From JAFASC01 sp034669505 (GTDB lineage Bacteria > Pseudomonadota > Alphaproteobacteria > Rhizobiales > Beijerinckiaceae): a DNA stretch of 15,199 bases. The position numbers and the translations under genes were made by a program. Where the stretch lies: positions 1 to 15,199 of the forward strand of contig JAXDNJ010000067.1 in NCBI GenBank assembly GCA_034669505.1. Reading direction: 5' to 3'. Shown one piece after another: positions 1 through 8,887 of the stretch. Numbering within the stretch: the stretch's first letter is position 1; every line of letters begins with the position of its first letter. The notes under the pieces are model-generated. The model saw only the letters and a list, made by a program, of their open reading frames with translations, was not told the DNA's origin and did not search any database.

Positions 1-1387
1 GCTCGCGCGCGACGAGTTTCGGGTCGTCGTCGACGGCGACGAAGGAGATGTCGTGGCGGGCGAGCATCTGCCCGACAAGCTGGCCGACGCGGCCATAACC
101 GACGATGATCACCCGTCCGGCGCCGATGTCGGCCTCGGGCGCAAGCGCGGCGAGCGCCGCCTCGTCCGGCGCCTGGCGCGGCCCGAGCTTGGCGCCGAAA
201 AGCCCGAGGACGGGGAGCACGAACATCGACAGGGTGACGATCACCATGATCTCCCCGCCCATTGCGGCCGGCACGACCTGGCCGGCAATGGCCGCGCCGA
301 TCATCACGAAGGCGAACTCGCCGCCGGGCGCCAGCACCAGGGCGACTTCGCCGGCGAGCCTCGAGCCGAGCCGGAAGGCGCGGGCAAGCAGGAAGATGAT
401 CGCCGCCTTGACGGCAATCAGGCCGACGACAAAGCCGACGATCACGCCCGGCGCCTCCGCCACCTGCGACAGATCGAGCCCGGTGCCGATCGAAACGAAG
501 AACAAGCCGAGGAGAAGCCCCTGAAAGGGCTCGATCGTCACCTCGATTTCGCGCCGGAACTCGGTTTCGGCGAGCAAAAGGCCGGCAATAAAGGCGCCAA
601 GCGCCATGGAGAGGCCGGCCGCCGCGGTCGCCACGCTCGTTCCGACGACGACGAACAGGCAGGCCGCCATGAAGAGTTCCGTGGATTTCGCCGCCGCCAC
701 GAGATGAAAGAGCGGCCGCAGAACAAGGCGCCCCAGCAACAACAACGAGGCAAGCGCCGCCAAGGCCGGCGCAATCGTCCAGAACAGTTCCGAGATGATC
801 GGCTCGGAAGTCCCATGCGGATGCGCGGAGGCGAGAATGGACACCGTGAAGAGGAGCGGGGCGACCATCAGGTCCTGGAACAGCAAGATCGAGAAGGCCG
901 TACGCCCCGCGCCCGTGTTCAACCGCCGCCGCTCCGCCAAGACCGGAATCGCGATTGCCGTCGACGACAACGACAATGCTGCCCCGAAGATGATCGCGTT
1001 GCGCGGCGCCAAGCCGAGCCAATGGGCAAGAAGGGCCAATACGCTCGCGCAGAAAATGACCTGCGCCGCCCCGAGCCCGAAGATCAGTCTGCGCATACGC
1101 TGCAGACGCTCCCAGGAGAGCTCAAGCCCGATCATGAAGAGGAGAAAGACGACACCGAATTCGCCGACTGCCGCAACGGCTTCTGGATTCGTGAGCGCAA
1201 GCGAGGAGACCCAATCCGCCGAAGTGATAAAACGGCCTAATCCGTAGGGCCCGAGAAGCACGCCGGCCATGAGGAAGCCGAGCACGGGACTGAGATGCAG
1301 CCGGCGGAACAGCGGCACGACGACGCCTGCCGTTCCGAGGAACAGCAGCGCCCCCTTGTACGTCTCCCAGTGAAAGCCTTCCGGCAT
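1..1387 (-). CDS. KefB/KefC-type monovalent cation/H+ antiporter, C-terminus cut by window edge
   Basis: Inner-membrane antiporter of the CPA2 family, expected to exchange K+ or Na+ for protons. Reading the minus strand from the ATG at 1387 gives 462 codons with no stop. Residues about 8-385 are a chain of hydrophobic segments with family-typical stretches, such as GFLMAGVLLGPYGLG near the N-terminus and FMIGLELSWERL. After a short linker, GYGRVGQ at residues 430-436, preceded by a VIIV strand, marks the nucleotide-binding loop of a TrkA-N (RCK) domain, followed by an acidic VDDDP stretch. KefB/KefC proteins are usually about 600 residues, so roughly 140 residues of the regulatory domain lie beyond the left edge. 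A GGAGG ribosome site 4-5 bases before the ATG supports the start. It is divergent from pepP. Ion specificity and glutathione control cannot be judged here. Confidence 0.9.
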   Translation of the reverse strand, partial: MPEGFHWETYKGALLFLGTAGVVVPLFRRLHLSPVLGFLMAGVLLGPYGLGRFITSADWVSSLALTNPEAVAAVGEFGVVFLLFMIGLELSWERLQRMRRLIFGLGAAQVIFCASVLALLAHWLGLAPRNAIIFGAALSLSSTAIAIPVLAERRRLNTGAGRTAFSILLFQDLMVAPLLFTVSILASAHPHGTSEPIISELFWTIAPALAALASLLLLGRLVLRPLFHLVAAAKSTELFMAACLFVVVGTSVATAAAGLSMALGAFIAGLLLAETEFRREIEVTIEPFQGLLLGLFFVSIGTGLDLSQVAEAPGVIVGFVVGLIAVKAAIIFLLARAFRLGSRLAGEVALVLAPGGEFAFVMIGAAIAGQVVPAAMGGEIMVIVTLSMFVLPVLGLFGAKLGPRQAPDEAALAALAPEADIGAGRVIIVGYGRVGQLVGQMLARHDISFVAVDDDPKLVARE

Positions 1388-1485
1388 CTCGCCTCCGCAC
1401 GCGGAGCATCGCACAAAGGCGCGCGGCGCAACACACACTCTGCCGTCATTGCCCGGCCATGGACGGGGTTCTAGTGTCCTTCCCG

Positions 1486-3309
1486 ATGTTCGAGAGCCGC
1501 TTCCAATCCTTTGACGTGCAGAGTGATCCGACGCAAAGGAAGCCGCGGCTTGCCGCTCTTCGCGCGGAACTTCAGCGCGAGAATCTCGATGGATTCATCG
1601 TGCCGCGCGCCGACGAGCATCAGAACGAATACGTGCCGAAATGCGCCGAGCGGCTGCAATGGCTCACCGGCTTCACCGGCTCCGCTGGTGTCGCGATCGT
1701 GCTGGGCGACAAAGCCGCGATTTTCGTCGATGGCCGCTACACGCTGCAAGCGCGGAGCGAGGTCGATCCCGAGCTTTTCGAAACGATCGACATTACGCGC
1801 AGGCCGGCGTCATCCTGGCTTGCCGAACAGGTGCGCGAGGGGCAGCGCATCGGCTACGATCCGTGGATACATACATCGGGTCAGGCCGACACGTACCGCG
1901 AGCGACTCGCGGCTAAAGGCGTCGGACTCGTCGCGGCCGAGACGAACCCCATCGACCAGATTTGGCCTGATAGGCCCGCCGCGCCGCACGGGGCGATTGC
2001 ACTCTATCCCGAGCGTTTGGCGGGCGAGGCCGCGACGCAGAAGCTCGCCCGTATCCGTGAAAAGCTAGGAGGAGCCGAAGCGCTTCTGGTCAGCGATCCC
2101 CATGCCCTTGCATGGGCGTTCAACATTCGCGGGAGCGATGTCGCGCACACACCGTTGCCGCTCGGTTACGCGCTGCTGCCGCGTGAGGGGAAGCCCCGGC
2201 TTTATGTCGATGGCGCGAAGCTCTCGAACAGCGTTCGCGCGCGATTGAGCGAACTTGTCGAGATCGAGGAGCCGCACCGGCTTGTAGAAGATCTGACCGC
2301 CGGCGTTGGGGGGAAAAAGATTCGCTTCGACGCGGCGACCGCGTCCGCCAAACTCGTCGAGATCGTCCGGGCCAACGGCGGCACGCCGGAAATCGGCACC
2401 GATCCCATCGCTTTGATGAAGGCGCGCAAGAATGCACGCGAGCTCGCCGGGACTGAGGCCGCGCATTTGCGCGATGGTGTCGCGCTTGTTCATTTCCTCG
2501 CCTGGTTCGATCGCGATGCGGCGAAAGGCAAGCTCACCGAGATTGATGCCGCTGTAGCACTGGAGGCCTTTCGCCAGGAATCCGGCAAACTGCGCGACCT
2601 CTCGTTTCCGACGATCTCCGCCTTTGGCGCGCATGCGGCGAGCCCGCATTATCGTGTGACGCGCGCGAGCAACGCCAGGATCCGGCGCGGTCTGTTCCTG
2701 ATCGATTCCGGCGCGCAATACGAGGACGGCACGACCGACGTGACCCGTACTATTGCCGTCGGGCGGCCGACGCGCGAGATACGCGACCGCTTCACGCGCG
2801 TACTGAAAGGCCATATCGCGATCTCGCGTTTGCTGTTTCCGGCCGGCACATCAGGGGCGCAGATCGATGCCTTCGCCCGCCAATATCTTTGGGCAGCGGG
2901 GCTCGATTTCGAGCACGGGACGGGACACGGAGTCGGTGCGTATCTCTCGGTGCACGAGGGACCGCAGCGAATTTCAAAGATTGGTCACGTTGCCCTTGAG
3001 CCGGGCATGATCCTGTCGAACGAGCCCGGCTATTACAAAGCCGGTGAGTACGGCATCCGCATCGAGAACCTTGTCGTCGTCGTGCCACGCGCGGCGGAGG
3101 GCGGGGAGCGCGAGATGCTTGGCTTCGACGTGCTCACATTGGCGCCGATCGATCTCAGCCTTGTCCAGCCGAGTCTCATGACCCCGGAAGAAACGAAATG
3201 GCTCGATGCTTATCACCGGCGTGTACGAGCCAGGCTTTCGCCGCTTTTACCGGCGGATTTGTCCCGTTGGCTCTCGAAGGCGACGCGCCCAGTGGGCGCC
3301 CGCAGCTAA
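1486..3309 (+). CDS. pepP: Xaa-Pro aminopeptidase (peptidase family M24B, aminopeptidase P)
   Basis: Cytosolic metallopeptidase removing the N-terminal residue from peptides with proline in second position. With the start at 1486 it has 607 residues, the length of the long three-domain aminopeptidase P class. Two creatinase-like N-terminal domains (about residues 15-310; early motifs DGFIVPRADEHQNEYVP and LTGFTGSAG) precede the pita-bread M24 domain (about 325-545). All five dinuclear metal ligands are visible: D407 (in IDSGAQY), D418 (in GTTDVTR), H481 (in GTGHGVG), E513 (in NEPGYY) and E527 (in IRIEN). The frame also offers an ATG at 1459 and a GTG at 1474. I chose 1486 because MFESRFQSF matches the N-terminus I remember for rhizobial PepP, although no strong ribosome site precedes any of the three. 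There is no signal peptide. It is a housekeeping gene whose neighbours say nothing about its role. Confidence 0.95.
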   Translation: MFESRFQSFDVQSDPTQRKPRLAALRAELQRENLDGFIVPRADEHQNEYVPKCAERLQWLTGFTGSAGVAIVLGDKAAIFVDGRYTLQARSEVDPELFETIDITRRPASSWLAEQVREGQRIGYDPWIHTSGQADTYRERLAAKGVGLVAAETNPIDQIWPDRPAAPHGAIALYPERLAGEAATQKLARIREKLGGAEALLVSDPHALAWAFNIRGSDVAHTPLPLGYALLPREGKPRLYVDGAKLSNSVRARLSELVEIEEPHRLVEDLTAGVGGKKIRFDAATASAKLVEIVRANGGTPEIGTDPIALMKARKNARELAGTEAAHLRDGVALVHFLAWFDRDAAKGKLTEIDAAVALEAFRQESGKLRDLSFPTISAFGAHAASPHYRVTRASNARIRRGLFLIDSGAQYEDGTTDVTRTIAVGRPTREIRDRFTRVLKGHIAISRLLFPAGTSGAQIDAFARQYLWAAGLDFEHGTGHGVGAYLSVHEGPQRISKIGHVALEPGMILSNEPGYYKAGEYGIRIENLVVVVPRAAEGGEREMLGFDVLTLAPIDLSLVQPSLMTPEETKWLDAYHRRVRARLSPLLPADLSRWLSKATRPVGARS

Positions 3310-3448
3310 AACCGGCGCGCGGCCCGACTGGAACGCGGCACAAAAGATGGTAAGAAGCCGCCCGGCCCCGCGATGCCAGCTCGGCCGATCGCGCTCTTTG
3401 GACAAACATCTGCTCAATCGATCTCAGGGCTGGACCGATCCCGATCCG

Positions 3449-4225
3449 ATGTACACGTTTATCGCTTTCGGCCATAGCCACATCGTCGCGTTCGCGAAAG
3501 GCGCCTATGAATATGACGCCTCCGATCTGCCCGCCGAGGCCCCACGCATCCAAAGCCGCTTCGTCTATCTCTACGACCCCGCCTACAATCCGGTCTTCAG
3601 GGGGCCTCCAGATGCGCCGGAGTTGAACCCAAGACTGAATGAGCAGCTCGCGGTCGCTGCTTGGAATTTCGTTGTCCTCGTTTGCGGCGGCAACGAACAC
3701 AATGTTCTCGGAATCGTCAGGAATAAGCGTCCGTTCGATTTCGTGCTGAGCAGCGAGCCAGATCTGCCGTTGCAGCCCGGCTACGAACTCGTACCTGAAG
3801 CGCTCATGCGCGAGGTTCTTAAAGGTCACATGGCGGAGCCACTGCAGACGATGCGCGCCTTCCGTGCGGCAACCAGCCTGCCGATCGTACAACTCGAGCC
3901 GCCGCCGCCATTGCCGAATCATCGGGTGCTTGCCTATCCACGCGAGTTGGTGCGCGCCAGTCTGTTGCGCAAGAACATCGCGCCCGAGCTTATCCGTCAC
4001 AAGCTGTGGCGCTTGGAATCGGAAATCTATCGCAAATTTTGCGACGAAATCGGCATCGACTATTTGCGCGCGCCGACAAGCATGATCGACGGAAACGGCA
4101 TGCTTGCCGAAGCCGGCTGGGGCGCGGATGCAACCCACGCCAATCCGCGCTATGGTCTGGAGGCGGTGAAAGCCGCGATAAATCTCTACCTCGCGTCGAT
4201 GGAGCAGGTGCGAGTCTCCTCATGA
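3449..4225 (+). CDS. SGNH-hydrolase-like protein coupled to a GSCFA protein
   Basis: A 258-residue protein with the layout of an SGNH esterase/lipase-fold enzyme but no family I can name. The candidate catalytic blocks are FGHSH at residues 7-11 (S10 as nucleophile in place of the usual GDS), CGGNEHN at 79-85 (oxyanion-hole G81 and N82, like the G-x-N-D block), and DATHAN at 227-232 (D227 and H230, like the D-x-x-H block). There is no signal peptide or membrane segment, so it is probably cytosolic. The frame is open back to 3206, but that stretch overlaps pepP by about 100 bases; the ATG at 3449 puts block I at the usual distance from the N-terminus. Its stop overlaps the next gene's start as ATGA, so the two are probably co-translated. 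Sugar or acyl-group esterase or acetyltransferase activity is inference; the substrate is unknown. Confidence 0.8.
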   Translation: MYTFIAFGHSHIVAFAKGAYEYDASDLPAEAPRIQSRFVYLYDPAYNPVFRGPPDAPELNPRLNEQLAVAAWNFVVLVCGGNEHNVLGIVRNKRPFDFVLSSEPDLPLQPGYELVPEALMREVLKGHMAEPLQTMRAFRAATSLPIVQLEPPPPLPNHRVLAYPRELVRASLLRKNIAPELIRHKLWRLESEIYRKFCDEIGIDYLRAPTSMIDGNGMLAEAGWGADATHANPRYGLEAVKAAINLYLASMEQVRVSS

Positions 4226-5334
4226 GCCATCCCTACACCCATTTGCCCGACCACGCCTTGTGGCGGCGCGCGGTCGCCAATGTCGCGGCGCCGGAGCTCG
4301 ATCCCGTTGTCGATGTGCCGTTTACGATCGGCACGCACGATAAGGTAGCGACATCCGGCAGCTGCTTTGCTCAACATATCGGTCGGTATCTGCGTGAAAG
4401 CGGTCTCAACTATTATGTGACCGAGACCGCCAATCCGATTGCTCAAGCCGACGTGGCGCTCCGGATGGGCTACGGCGTGTTCACCGCGCGATACGGCAAT
4501 ATTTATACGAGCCGGCAATTGCTGCAGCTCTTGCGTCGCGCCTTCGGCCGGTTCACGCCGAAAGAAGATTTATGGGTCGAAAGTTCAACAAAAATCGTTG
4601 ATCCGTTCCGCCCAAACATCCAGCCGGAAGGCTTCAGCTCGATGCTGGAATACCGGACGGATCGCGACAATCACCTGCATTATGTGCGCGAGATGTTCGA
4701 GAATCTTGATGTTCTCGTCTTCACGTTGGGCCTGACGGAATGCTGGCGCTCGCGCGAAGACGGCGCCGTGTTTCCGCTTTGCCCCGGCGTGCTCGGCGGC
4801 ACGTTCGATAAAAGGCGGCACGAATTCGTGAACCTCGACGTCGAGGACGTCGTGTCTGACATGACCGCGTTCGTCTCGGAATTGCGCGCCGTTAACCCGG
4901 AAGCACGAGTCATTCTGACCGTCTCCCCCGTGCCGTTGATCGCAACGGCCGAGCCGCGCCATGTCCTTGTCTCGACCATCGCGTCGAAGTCCGTCTTACG
5001 AGTCGCGTGCGAAAAGATCGTCCGAACATGCAAGGGCGTCACGTATTTTCCCTCCTATGAGATCGTCACCGGCGGCTTCGGCAAAACCTCGTACTTCGCA
5101 GAGGATTGCCGCTCGGTGACGGAAGACGGCGTCGCGCATGTGATGCGCGTTTTCATGCGGCATTACGTTCGCAATTTCGGGGCATTGCGGGCTCTGAAGG
5201 AACTCGTCGGCGGATTTGCCCAGCGAACCGCTCCGCAGGCGAGCGAGGTCGAGCAGATGGCGCAGGTCGTACGCGTCATGTGTGAGGAAGAGGCACTGGA
5301 TCTGGCGAATTTGCCGCAGGGAATGAAGCGATAG
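4222..5334 (+). CDS. GSCFA-domain protein
   Basis: A 370-residue member of the GSCFA family, named after the motif seen here at residues 46-50 within ATSGSCFAQHIGRYL. The family is thought to be SGNH-like, with S47 at the nucleophile position. Other conserved-looking pieces are GLTECW at 170-175, at the expected place of the oxyanion block, and a YFPSYEIV stretch starting at Y275. Family members have no well-established reaction and often occur with polysaccharide or capsule genes. The ATG at 4222 overlaps the previous gene's TGA by four bases (ATGA), implying translational coupling. The open frame extends back to 4006, but that portion lies wholly inside the previous gene and is a shadow. 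There is no signal peptide. The gene ends close to a palindromic repeat and converges on the flavoprotein gene. Confidence 0.9.
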   Translation: MSHPYTHLPDHALWRRAVANVAAPELDPVVDVPFTIGTHDKVATSGSCFAQHIGRYLRESGLNYYVTETANPIAQADVALRMGYGVFTARYGNIYTSRQLLQLLRRAFGRFTPKEDLWVESSTKIVDPFRPNIQPEGFSSMLEYRTDRDNHLHYVREMFENLDVLVFTLGLTECWRSREDGAVFPLCPGVLGGTFDKRRHEFVNLDVEDVVSDMTAFVSELRAVNPEARVILTVSPVPLIATAEPRHVLVSTIASKSVLRVACEKIVRTCKGVTYFPSYEIVTGGFGKTSYFAEDCRSVTEDGVAHVMRVFMRHYVRNFGALRALKELVGGFAQRTAPQASEVEQMAQVVRVMCEEEALDLANLPQGMKR

Positions 5335-5368
5335 GTTTGGGCCACGCACCTGCGGGTACGCGCGCGTT

Positions 5369-5460
5369 CCTCGTCCTGAGGAGCCGCGAAGCGGCGTCTC
5401 CAAGGATGGCAACCATATCCTTCGAGACGCGCTGCTGCGCAAGGCTCCTCGGGGACGAGG
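5369..5460. repeat. Intergenic palindromic repeat element (REP/BIME-like)
   Basis: Nested inverted repeats fill the gap between two convergent genes. The outer arms CCTCGTCCTGAGGAGC (5369-5384) and its near-complement at 5444-5460 differ by one mismatch and one extra base. Inner arms GCGTCTCCAAGGATGG (about 5394-5409) and CCATATCCTTCGAGACGC (about 5413-5430) pair almost fully. This arrangement resembles the roughly 100-base palindromes scattered between genes in Bradyrhizobium-like genomes (from memory). Folded RNA from either strand could act as a bidirectional terminator or 3' stabiliser for the GSCFA and flavoprotein transcripts, although there is no T-run. Confidence 0.7.
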
Positions 5461-5463
5461 CTC

Positions 5464-7083
5464 TCAATACACGTCGGCCTGATAACGCCCGGTTTTTTTC
5501 AGCGCGCGCACGAAGTCAATCGCCTCGTCCGTGGAGCGGGCGCCGTGCGCCGCGACGATTTCGACGAGCGCCGCCTCGACGTCCTTGGCCATGCGCTTGG
5601 CGTCACCGCAGATGTAAAAGTGCGCGCCGCGAGCCAACCATTGCCAGAGCTCGGGGCCGACCTCGCGCATCCTGTCCTGAACGTAGAACTTTTCTTTGCC
5701 GTCGCGAGACCAGGCGAGCGACAGCCGCGTGAGCACTCCCTTCTGACGAAGTTCGTGCAGTTCCTCGCGATAAAAGAAGTCGCAGGCCGAGCGCTGATGG
5801 CCAAAAAACAGCCAGTTCTGGCCGGGCGCGCCGGTCGCCTGCCTCTCGTGCAGGAAGGCGCGGAACGGCGCAACCCCGGTGCCGGGTCCGACCATGATGA
5901 TGGGCACATTCGGGTCGGCGGGCAGCCCGAAATTATGGGCCTTCTGCACGTAGGCTTTCAGCGTGTCGCCCGGCGCGGCGCGCTCGGCAAGAAAGGTCGA
6001 GGCCAGGCCAAGACGCTTGCGCTTGCCGACGACGTAGCGGACCGCATCGACAGTCAGCGAGATGCGCCCGGGCGTCGCCTTGTGCGAAGATGAGATGGAG
6101 TAGAGCCGCGGCTGCAGCGGCTCGAGCGCGTCGACCAGCGCTTCCGGATGCGGGCGCACCGTCGGAAATTTGTGGAAGGCGCCGAGTACGTCGATATGCG
6201 CGGCGTCGCCGTCCGGATCCTCACCACGCGCCAGTGCCCGCGCCTTATCGCGCACCTTGCCGCCGGACACGTAGGAGAAAAGTTCATAGAGCGAATCCGG
6301 CGCGAGTCCGAGGGACACGTCTTCGTGCAGCACCTCGCGCAAGGTGCGATCACGTATCGTGGTCGTGTGCGCCGCCCCCAGCATGGCAATGATCTGGTCG
6401 ACCAGCCCGAGATCGTTCTTGGCGAAAATCCCAAAGGAGTCGCCGACCTCATAATCGATGCCGCTCCCGGAGAGATCGAAATCGACGTGCCAGGCTTCTT
6501 TTTCCGAGCCAGGCCCGTTGAGCAAACGGCGGCTGAGGAGCTTCGCGGTCGTCGGCTGCTCGCGGCTTCTGCCGAAGCTGACTGAATCGATGATCGCGGG
6601 TGCCGCAGGTGCAGCATCCGCAGCCAGCGCGGCGGGAGCTTCGGCGGTCAGCGCCTTGGCTAGCTTCTTGACCAACCGCGTTGTGTCTTTGCCGCCCGGG
6701 ACGCACAGGTTCAGCCGCTCTTCCTTGCGCAGGAAGATCGCGTTGGCGTAATCGGCGCAATTGTAGCCGCACTGGCCGCAATCCTGCTGCGCCATGGCGG
6801 CCATCAGTTTCGGCGCGAGCGGTTTGTCCCCGGCGAGGTTCATGCGCTCGTCAAGCGGCATGGCGGGATCGTGCCACGGCGCTTCATCGTTGCTGGCGAG
6901 CGGAACGGCGGGTTTTGCATCGCCAAGAACCGCACCCGCTTCGCCGGACGTGAGCGCTGTCGCGCCGCTCGCGTCGGGACTGACGAGCGCCGCGAGAAAG
7001 CCCGAAAGCCACGCGCGCTGCTCCGCAGTAAACGGCGCGTTTTCGGGAATGAAGAAGGAAATCGGCGGCTGTTGGATGCTCAT
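5464..7083 (-). CDS. Fe-S/FAD/NAD(P)H reductase, annotated style 'sulfite reductase subunit alpha'
   Basis: A 539-residue electron-transfer subunit carrying reducing equivalents from NAD(P)H to the adjacent siroheme reductase. Unlike enteric CysJ it has no flavodoxin (FMN) domain. Instead, an N-terminal region holds four cysteines, C102, C105, C109 and C127, in a CGQCGYNC...C pattern typical of a 4Fe-4S-binding domain. A ferredoxin-NADP-reductase module follows: FAD-binding RLYS at 326-329 with the ISSS continuation, then a NADP-binding core with GPGTGVAPF at 399-407 and YICGDAKRMAKDV near 490-502. It ends in tyrosine, as in CPR/CysJ-like reductases where the terminal aromatic stacks on FAD. 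The ATG at 7083 overlaps the TGA of the upstream hemoprotein gene (ATGA), giving a coupled operon. Nitrite rather than sulfite may be the final acceptor. Confidence 0.9.
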   Translation of the reverse strand: MSIQQPPISFFIPENAPFTAEQRAWLSGFLAALVSPDASGATALTSGEAGAVLGDAKPAVPLASNDEAPWHDPAMPLDERMNLAGDKPLAPKLMAAMAQQDCGQCGYNCADYANAIFLRKEERLNLCVPGGKDTTRLVKKLAKALTAEAPAALAADAAPAAPAIIDSVSFGRSREQPTTAKLLSRRLLNGPGSEKEAWHVDFDLSGSGIDYEVGDSFGIFAKNDLGLVDQIIAMLGAAHTTTIRDRTLREVLHEDVSLGLAPDSLYELFSYVSGGKVRDKARALARGEDPDGDAAHIDVLGAFHKFPTVRPHPEALVDALEPLQPRLYSISSSHKATPGRISLTVDAVRYVVGKRKRLGLASTFLAERAAPGDTLKAYVQKAHNFGLPADPNVPIIMVGPGTGVAPFRAFLHERQATGAPGQNWLFFGHQRSACDFFYREELHELRQKGVLTRLSLAWSRDGKEKFYVQDRMREVGPELWQWLARGAHFYICGDAKRMAKDVEAALVEIVAAHGARSTDEAIDFVRALKKTGRYQADVY

Positions 7084-8873
7084 GCCGGTACGCGCTCCGG
7101 CGCGAATTCGTCGGCCATTCGCTTCAGTTCGTCGCTCTCGAGCCGGTTGGCAAAAATGTAGAACGTTTCATCGGCGCTCTCGCGGTGCTTCATATACGCG
7201 GCGAGCAGCCGCTCGACATATTGCGGCGTGTCTTCGGCGGTCACGTTCTCGTAAATCAGTCGCGCGATCTTAGCGTCGCCGCCGAAACCGCCGCCGACGT
7301 GGATGTGGTAGCCCTCGACTTGGTCGTCGTCGTCGCCGATCGCGACTTTCGCGGCGAGCAGGCCGATGTCGCCGATATAGTGCTGCGCGCAGGAGTTGGG
7401 GCAGCCGGTCAGGTGGATGTTGACCGGCTGGTCGATGGTCAGCCGCGGCTCGATATAGTCAACGATTGCGGTGCCATGGCCTTTAGTGTCGGAGGCGGCG
7501 AACTTGCAGCCGCGATTGCCGGTGCAGGCGACGAGCCCCGCGCGCACCATACTCGACGTCCAGTTGAGGCCTGCCAACTCGATCCGACGTTTGGCCTCGT
7601 CGATCTTGTCGTCGGGAATTCCGGAGATCAGCAGGTTCTGCCAGACCGTCAGCCTGATGTCGCCATCGCCAAGATCGCGGGAAATCGCGGCCAAATCGCG
7701 CATCTCACCGGCCATCATCTTGCCGACCGGCAGAACGACTCCAATCCAATTCAGGCCCGGCTGCTTCTGTGGATGCACGCCGATATGAGCGAGTCGGTCG
7801 TAGGGACGCCGCGGCTTCACATGGGCCGCGTCGAGCCGCGTCAGCTTCCAGCCGAGCTTCTGCTCGATGGCGTCGAGGAATTTGTCGAAGCCCCAATCGT
7901 CGAGCACGTATTTCAGCCGAGCCTTCGTACGATCAGTGCGGTTGCCGCTCTCGACAAACACTTGGCAGATCGCGTCGGCGACTTTGACCGCGTCGCCCGT
8001 CTTCAGAACGACACCCGTGTCCCTGGCGAAGTCCTTGTGGCCGGTGATGCCGCCAAGCGCCAGGCGATAGTAGATCCCGGGCGCGACGGGCGCGCCGTCG
8101 CCGACTTCCACTGCCTGGAAGCCGATGTCGTTCGTATCTTCGAGCGTGTGGATGATGCCGGCGCCGTCGAACGCGACGTTGAATTTGCGCGGCAGGTGAT
8201 AGAGCGAACGCGTATTGAGGATGTGGTGATGCCACGCCCTCGCATCGGCGCGCGTGTCATAGAGCTCGCCCGGATCAATGCCCGCCGCGGCCGATCCCGT
8301 GACATTGCGGATATTGTCGGCGCCCGCGCCCTTGGTGATGATGCCGATCTCGGCGAGGCCCTCGACCACCGCCGGCCCGTTCTGGGGCGGGATTTCGCGC
8401 AGCTGCAGGTTGGCGCGTGTCGTTACATGCGAATAGCCGCCGGCGAGCGTCTCCGCCATCTCGGCAACGGCAGCGAACTGCCAATGCTTAATGATGCCGT
8501 TCGGAATGCGCAGCCGGCACATATAGCTCGTTTGCGCCGGCGCGACATAGAACAGCCCGTGATAGCGCCAGCGGAAATTGTCGTCCGGCTTCGGCGCGCT
8601 GCCGGTAAGCGCCTGCTCGCGCATGCGGTCGTAGGCATCCAGGGGATGCTCGTTGCGCTTCCATTTCTCCTGATCGACAAGCTTTTTGCCCTCAGCGACG
8701 GTGCGGGCCTGCGCGCGCAGCGCCGGCGCATCCGGACCGGTCGGCTCGGCCGGCGCGCCGGGTCCGCCCGCGGCAGCGCCCCCGCGTGAAAAGCCGGGAA
8801 GGCCGCGGATCGCCGCGGCCCCCGACGCAAAGCCTTCGAGCCAGCGCTTCTGCTCCGGCAGAAATTCACCCAT
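7080..8873 (-). CDS. Siroheme/4Fe-4S nitrite/sulfite reductase, NirA-like
   Basis: A 597-residue hemoprotein for the six-electron reduction of nitrite to ammonia or sulfite to sulfide. The siroheme-[4Fe-4S] cysteines are C450 and C456 (in CTGNRGC) and C491 and C495 (in TGCPNSC). The N-terminal ferrodoxin-like half shows LRIPNG at 121-126, TTRANLQLREI at 151-161 and NVTGSAAAGIDPGELYDT at 190-207. This last stretch and the CTGN cluster resemble ferredoxin-nitrite reductase NirA more than enteric CysI. NirA-type proteins can also act on sulfite, so substrate is not settled by sequence. The frame is open further upstream to 9020, but the ATG at 8873 sits 14 bases after the nirC stop with a GGAAGA site, and MGEFLPEQKRWLEGF mirrors the N-terminus of the partner flavoprotein (FTAEQRAWLSGF). 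It shares an ATGA overlap with the flavoprotein gene. Confidence 0.93.
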   Translation of the reverse strand: MGEFLPEQKRWLEGFASGAAAIRGLPGFSRGGAAAGGPGAPAEPTGPDAPALRAQARTVAEGKKLVDQEKWKRNEHPLDAYDRMREQALTGSAPKPDDNFRWRYHGLFYVAPAQTSYMCRLRIPNGIIKHWQFAAVAEMAETLAGGYSHVTTRANLQLREIPPQNGPAVVEGLAEIGIITKGAGADNIRNVTGSAAAGIDPGELYDTRADARAWHHHILNTRSLYHLPRKFNVAFDGAGIIHTLEDTNDIGFQAVEVGDGAPVAPGIYYRLALGGITGHKDFARDTGVVLKTGDAVKVADAICQVFVESGNRTDRTKARLKYVLDDWGFDKFLDAIEQKLGWKLTRLDAAHVKPRRPYDRLAHIGVHPQKQPGLNWIGVVLPVGKMMAGEMRDLAAISRDLGDGDIRLTVWQNLLISGIPDDKIDEAKRRIELAGLNWTSSMVRAGLVACTGNRGCKFAASDTKGHGTAIVDYIEPRLTIDQPVNIHLTGCPNSCAQHYIGDIGLLAAKVAIGDDDDQVEGYHIHVGGGFGGDAKIARLIYENVTAEDTPQYVERLLAAYMKHRESADETFYIFANRLESDELKRMADEFAPERVPA

Positions 8874-8887
8874 CGGAGTTCTTCCGC

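Noticed and set aside
53..1240. 395-codon plus-strand open frame
   Set aside because: It is antisense to the antiporter gene, whose minus-strand translation is clearly membrane-spanning with a TrkA-N motif. The plus product is low-complexity D/E/R/G-rich.
7185..8789. 534-codon plus-strand open frame
   Set aside because: It is antisense to the nitrite/sulfite reductase gene, which carries all four cluster cysteines. Long antisense frames are common in GC-rich genes with biased third positions.
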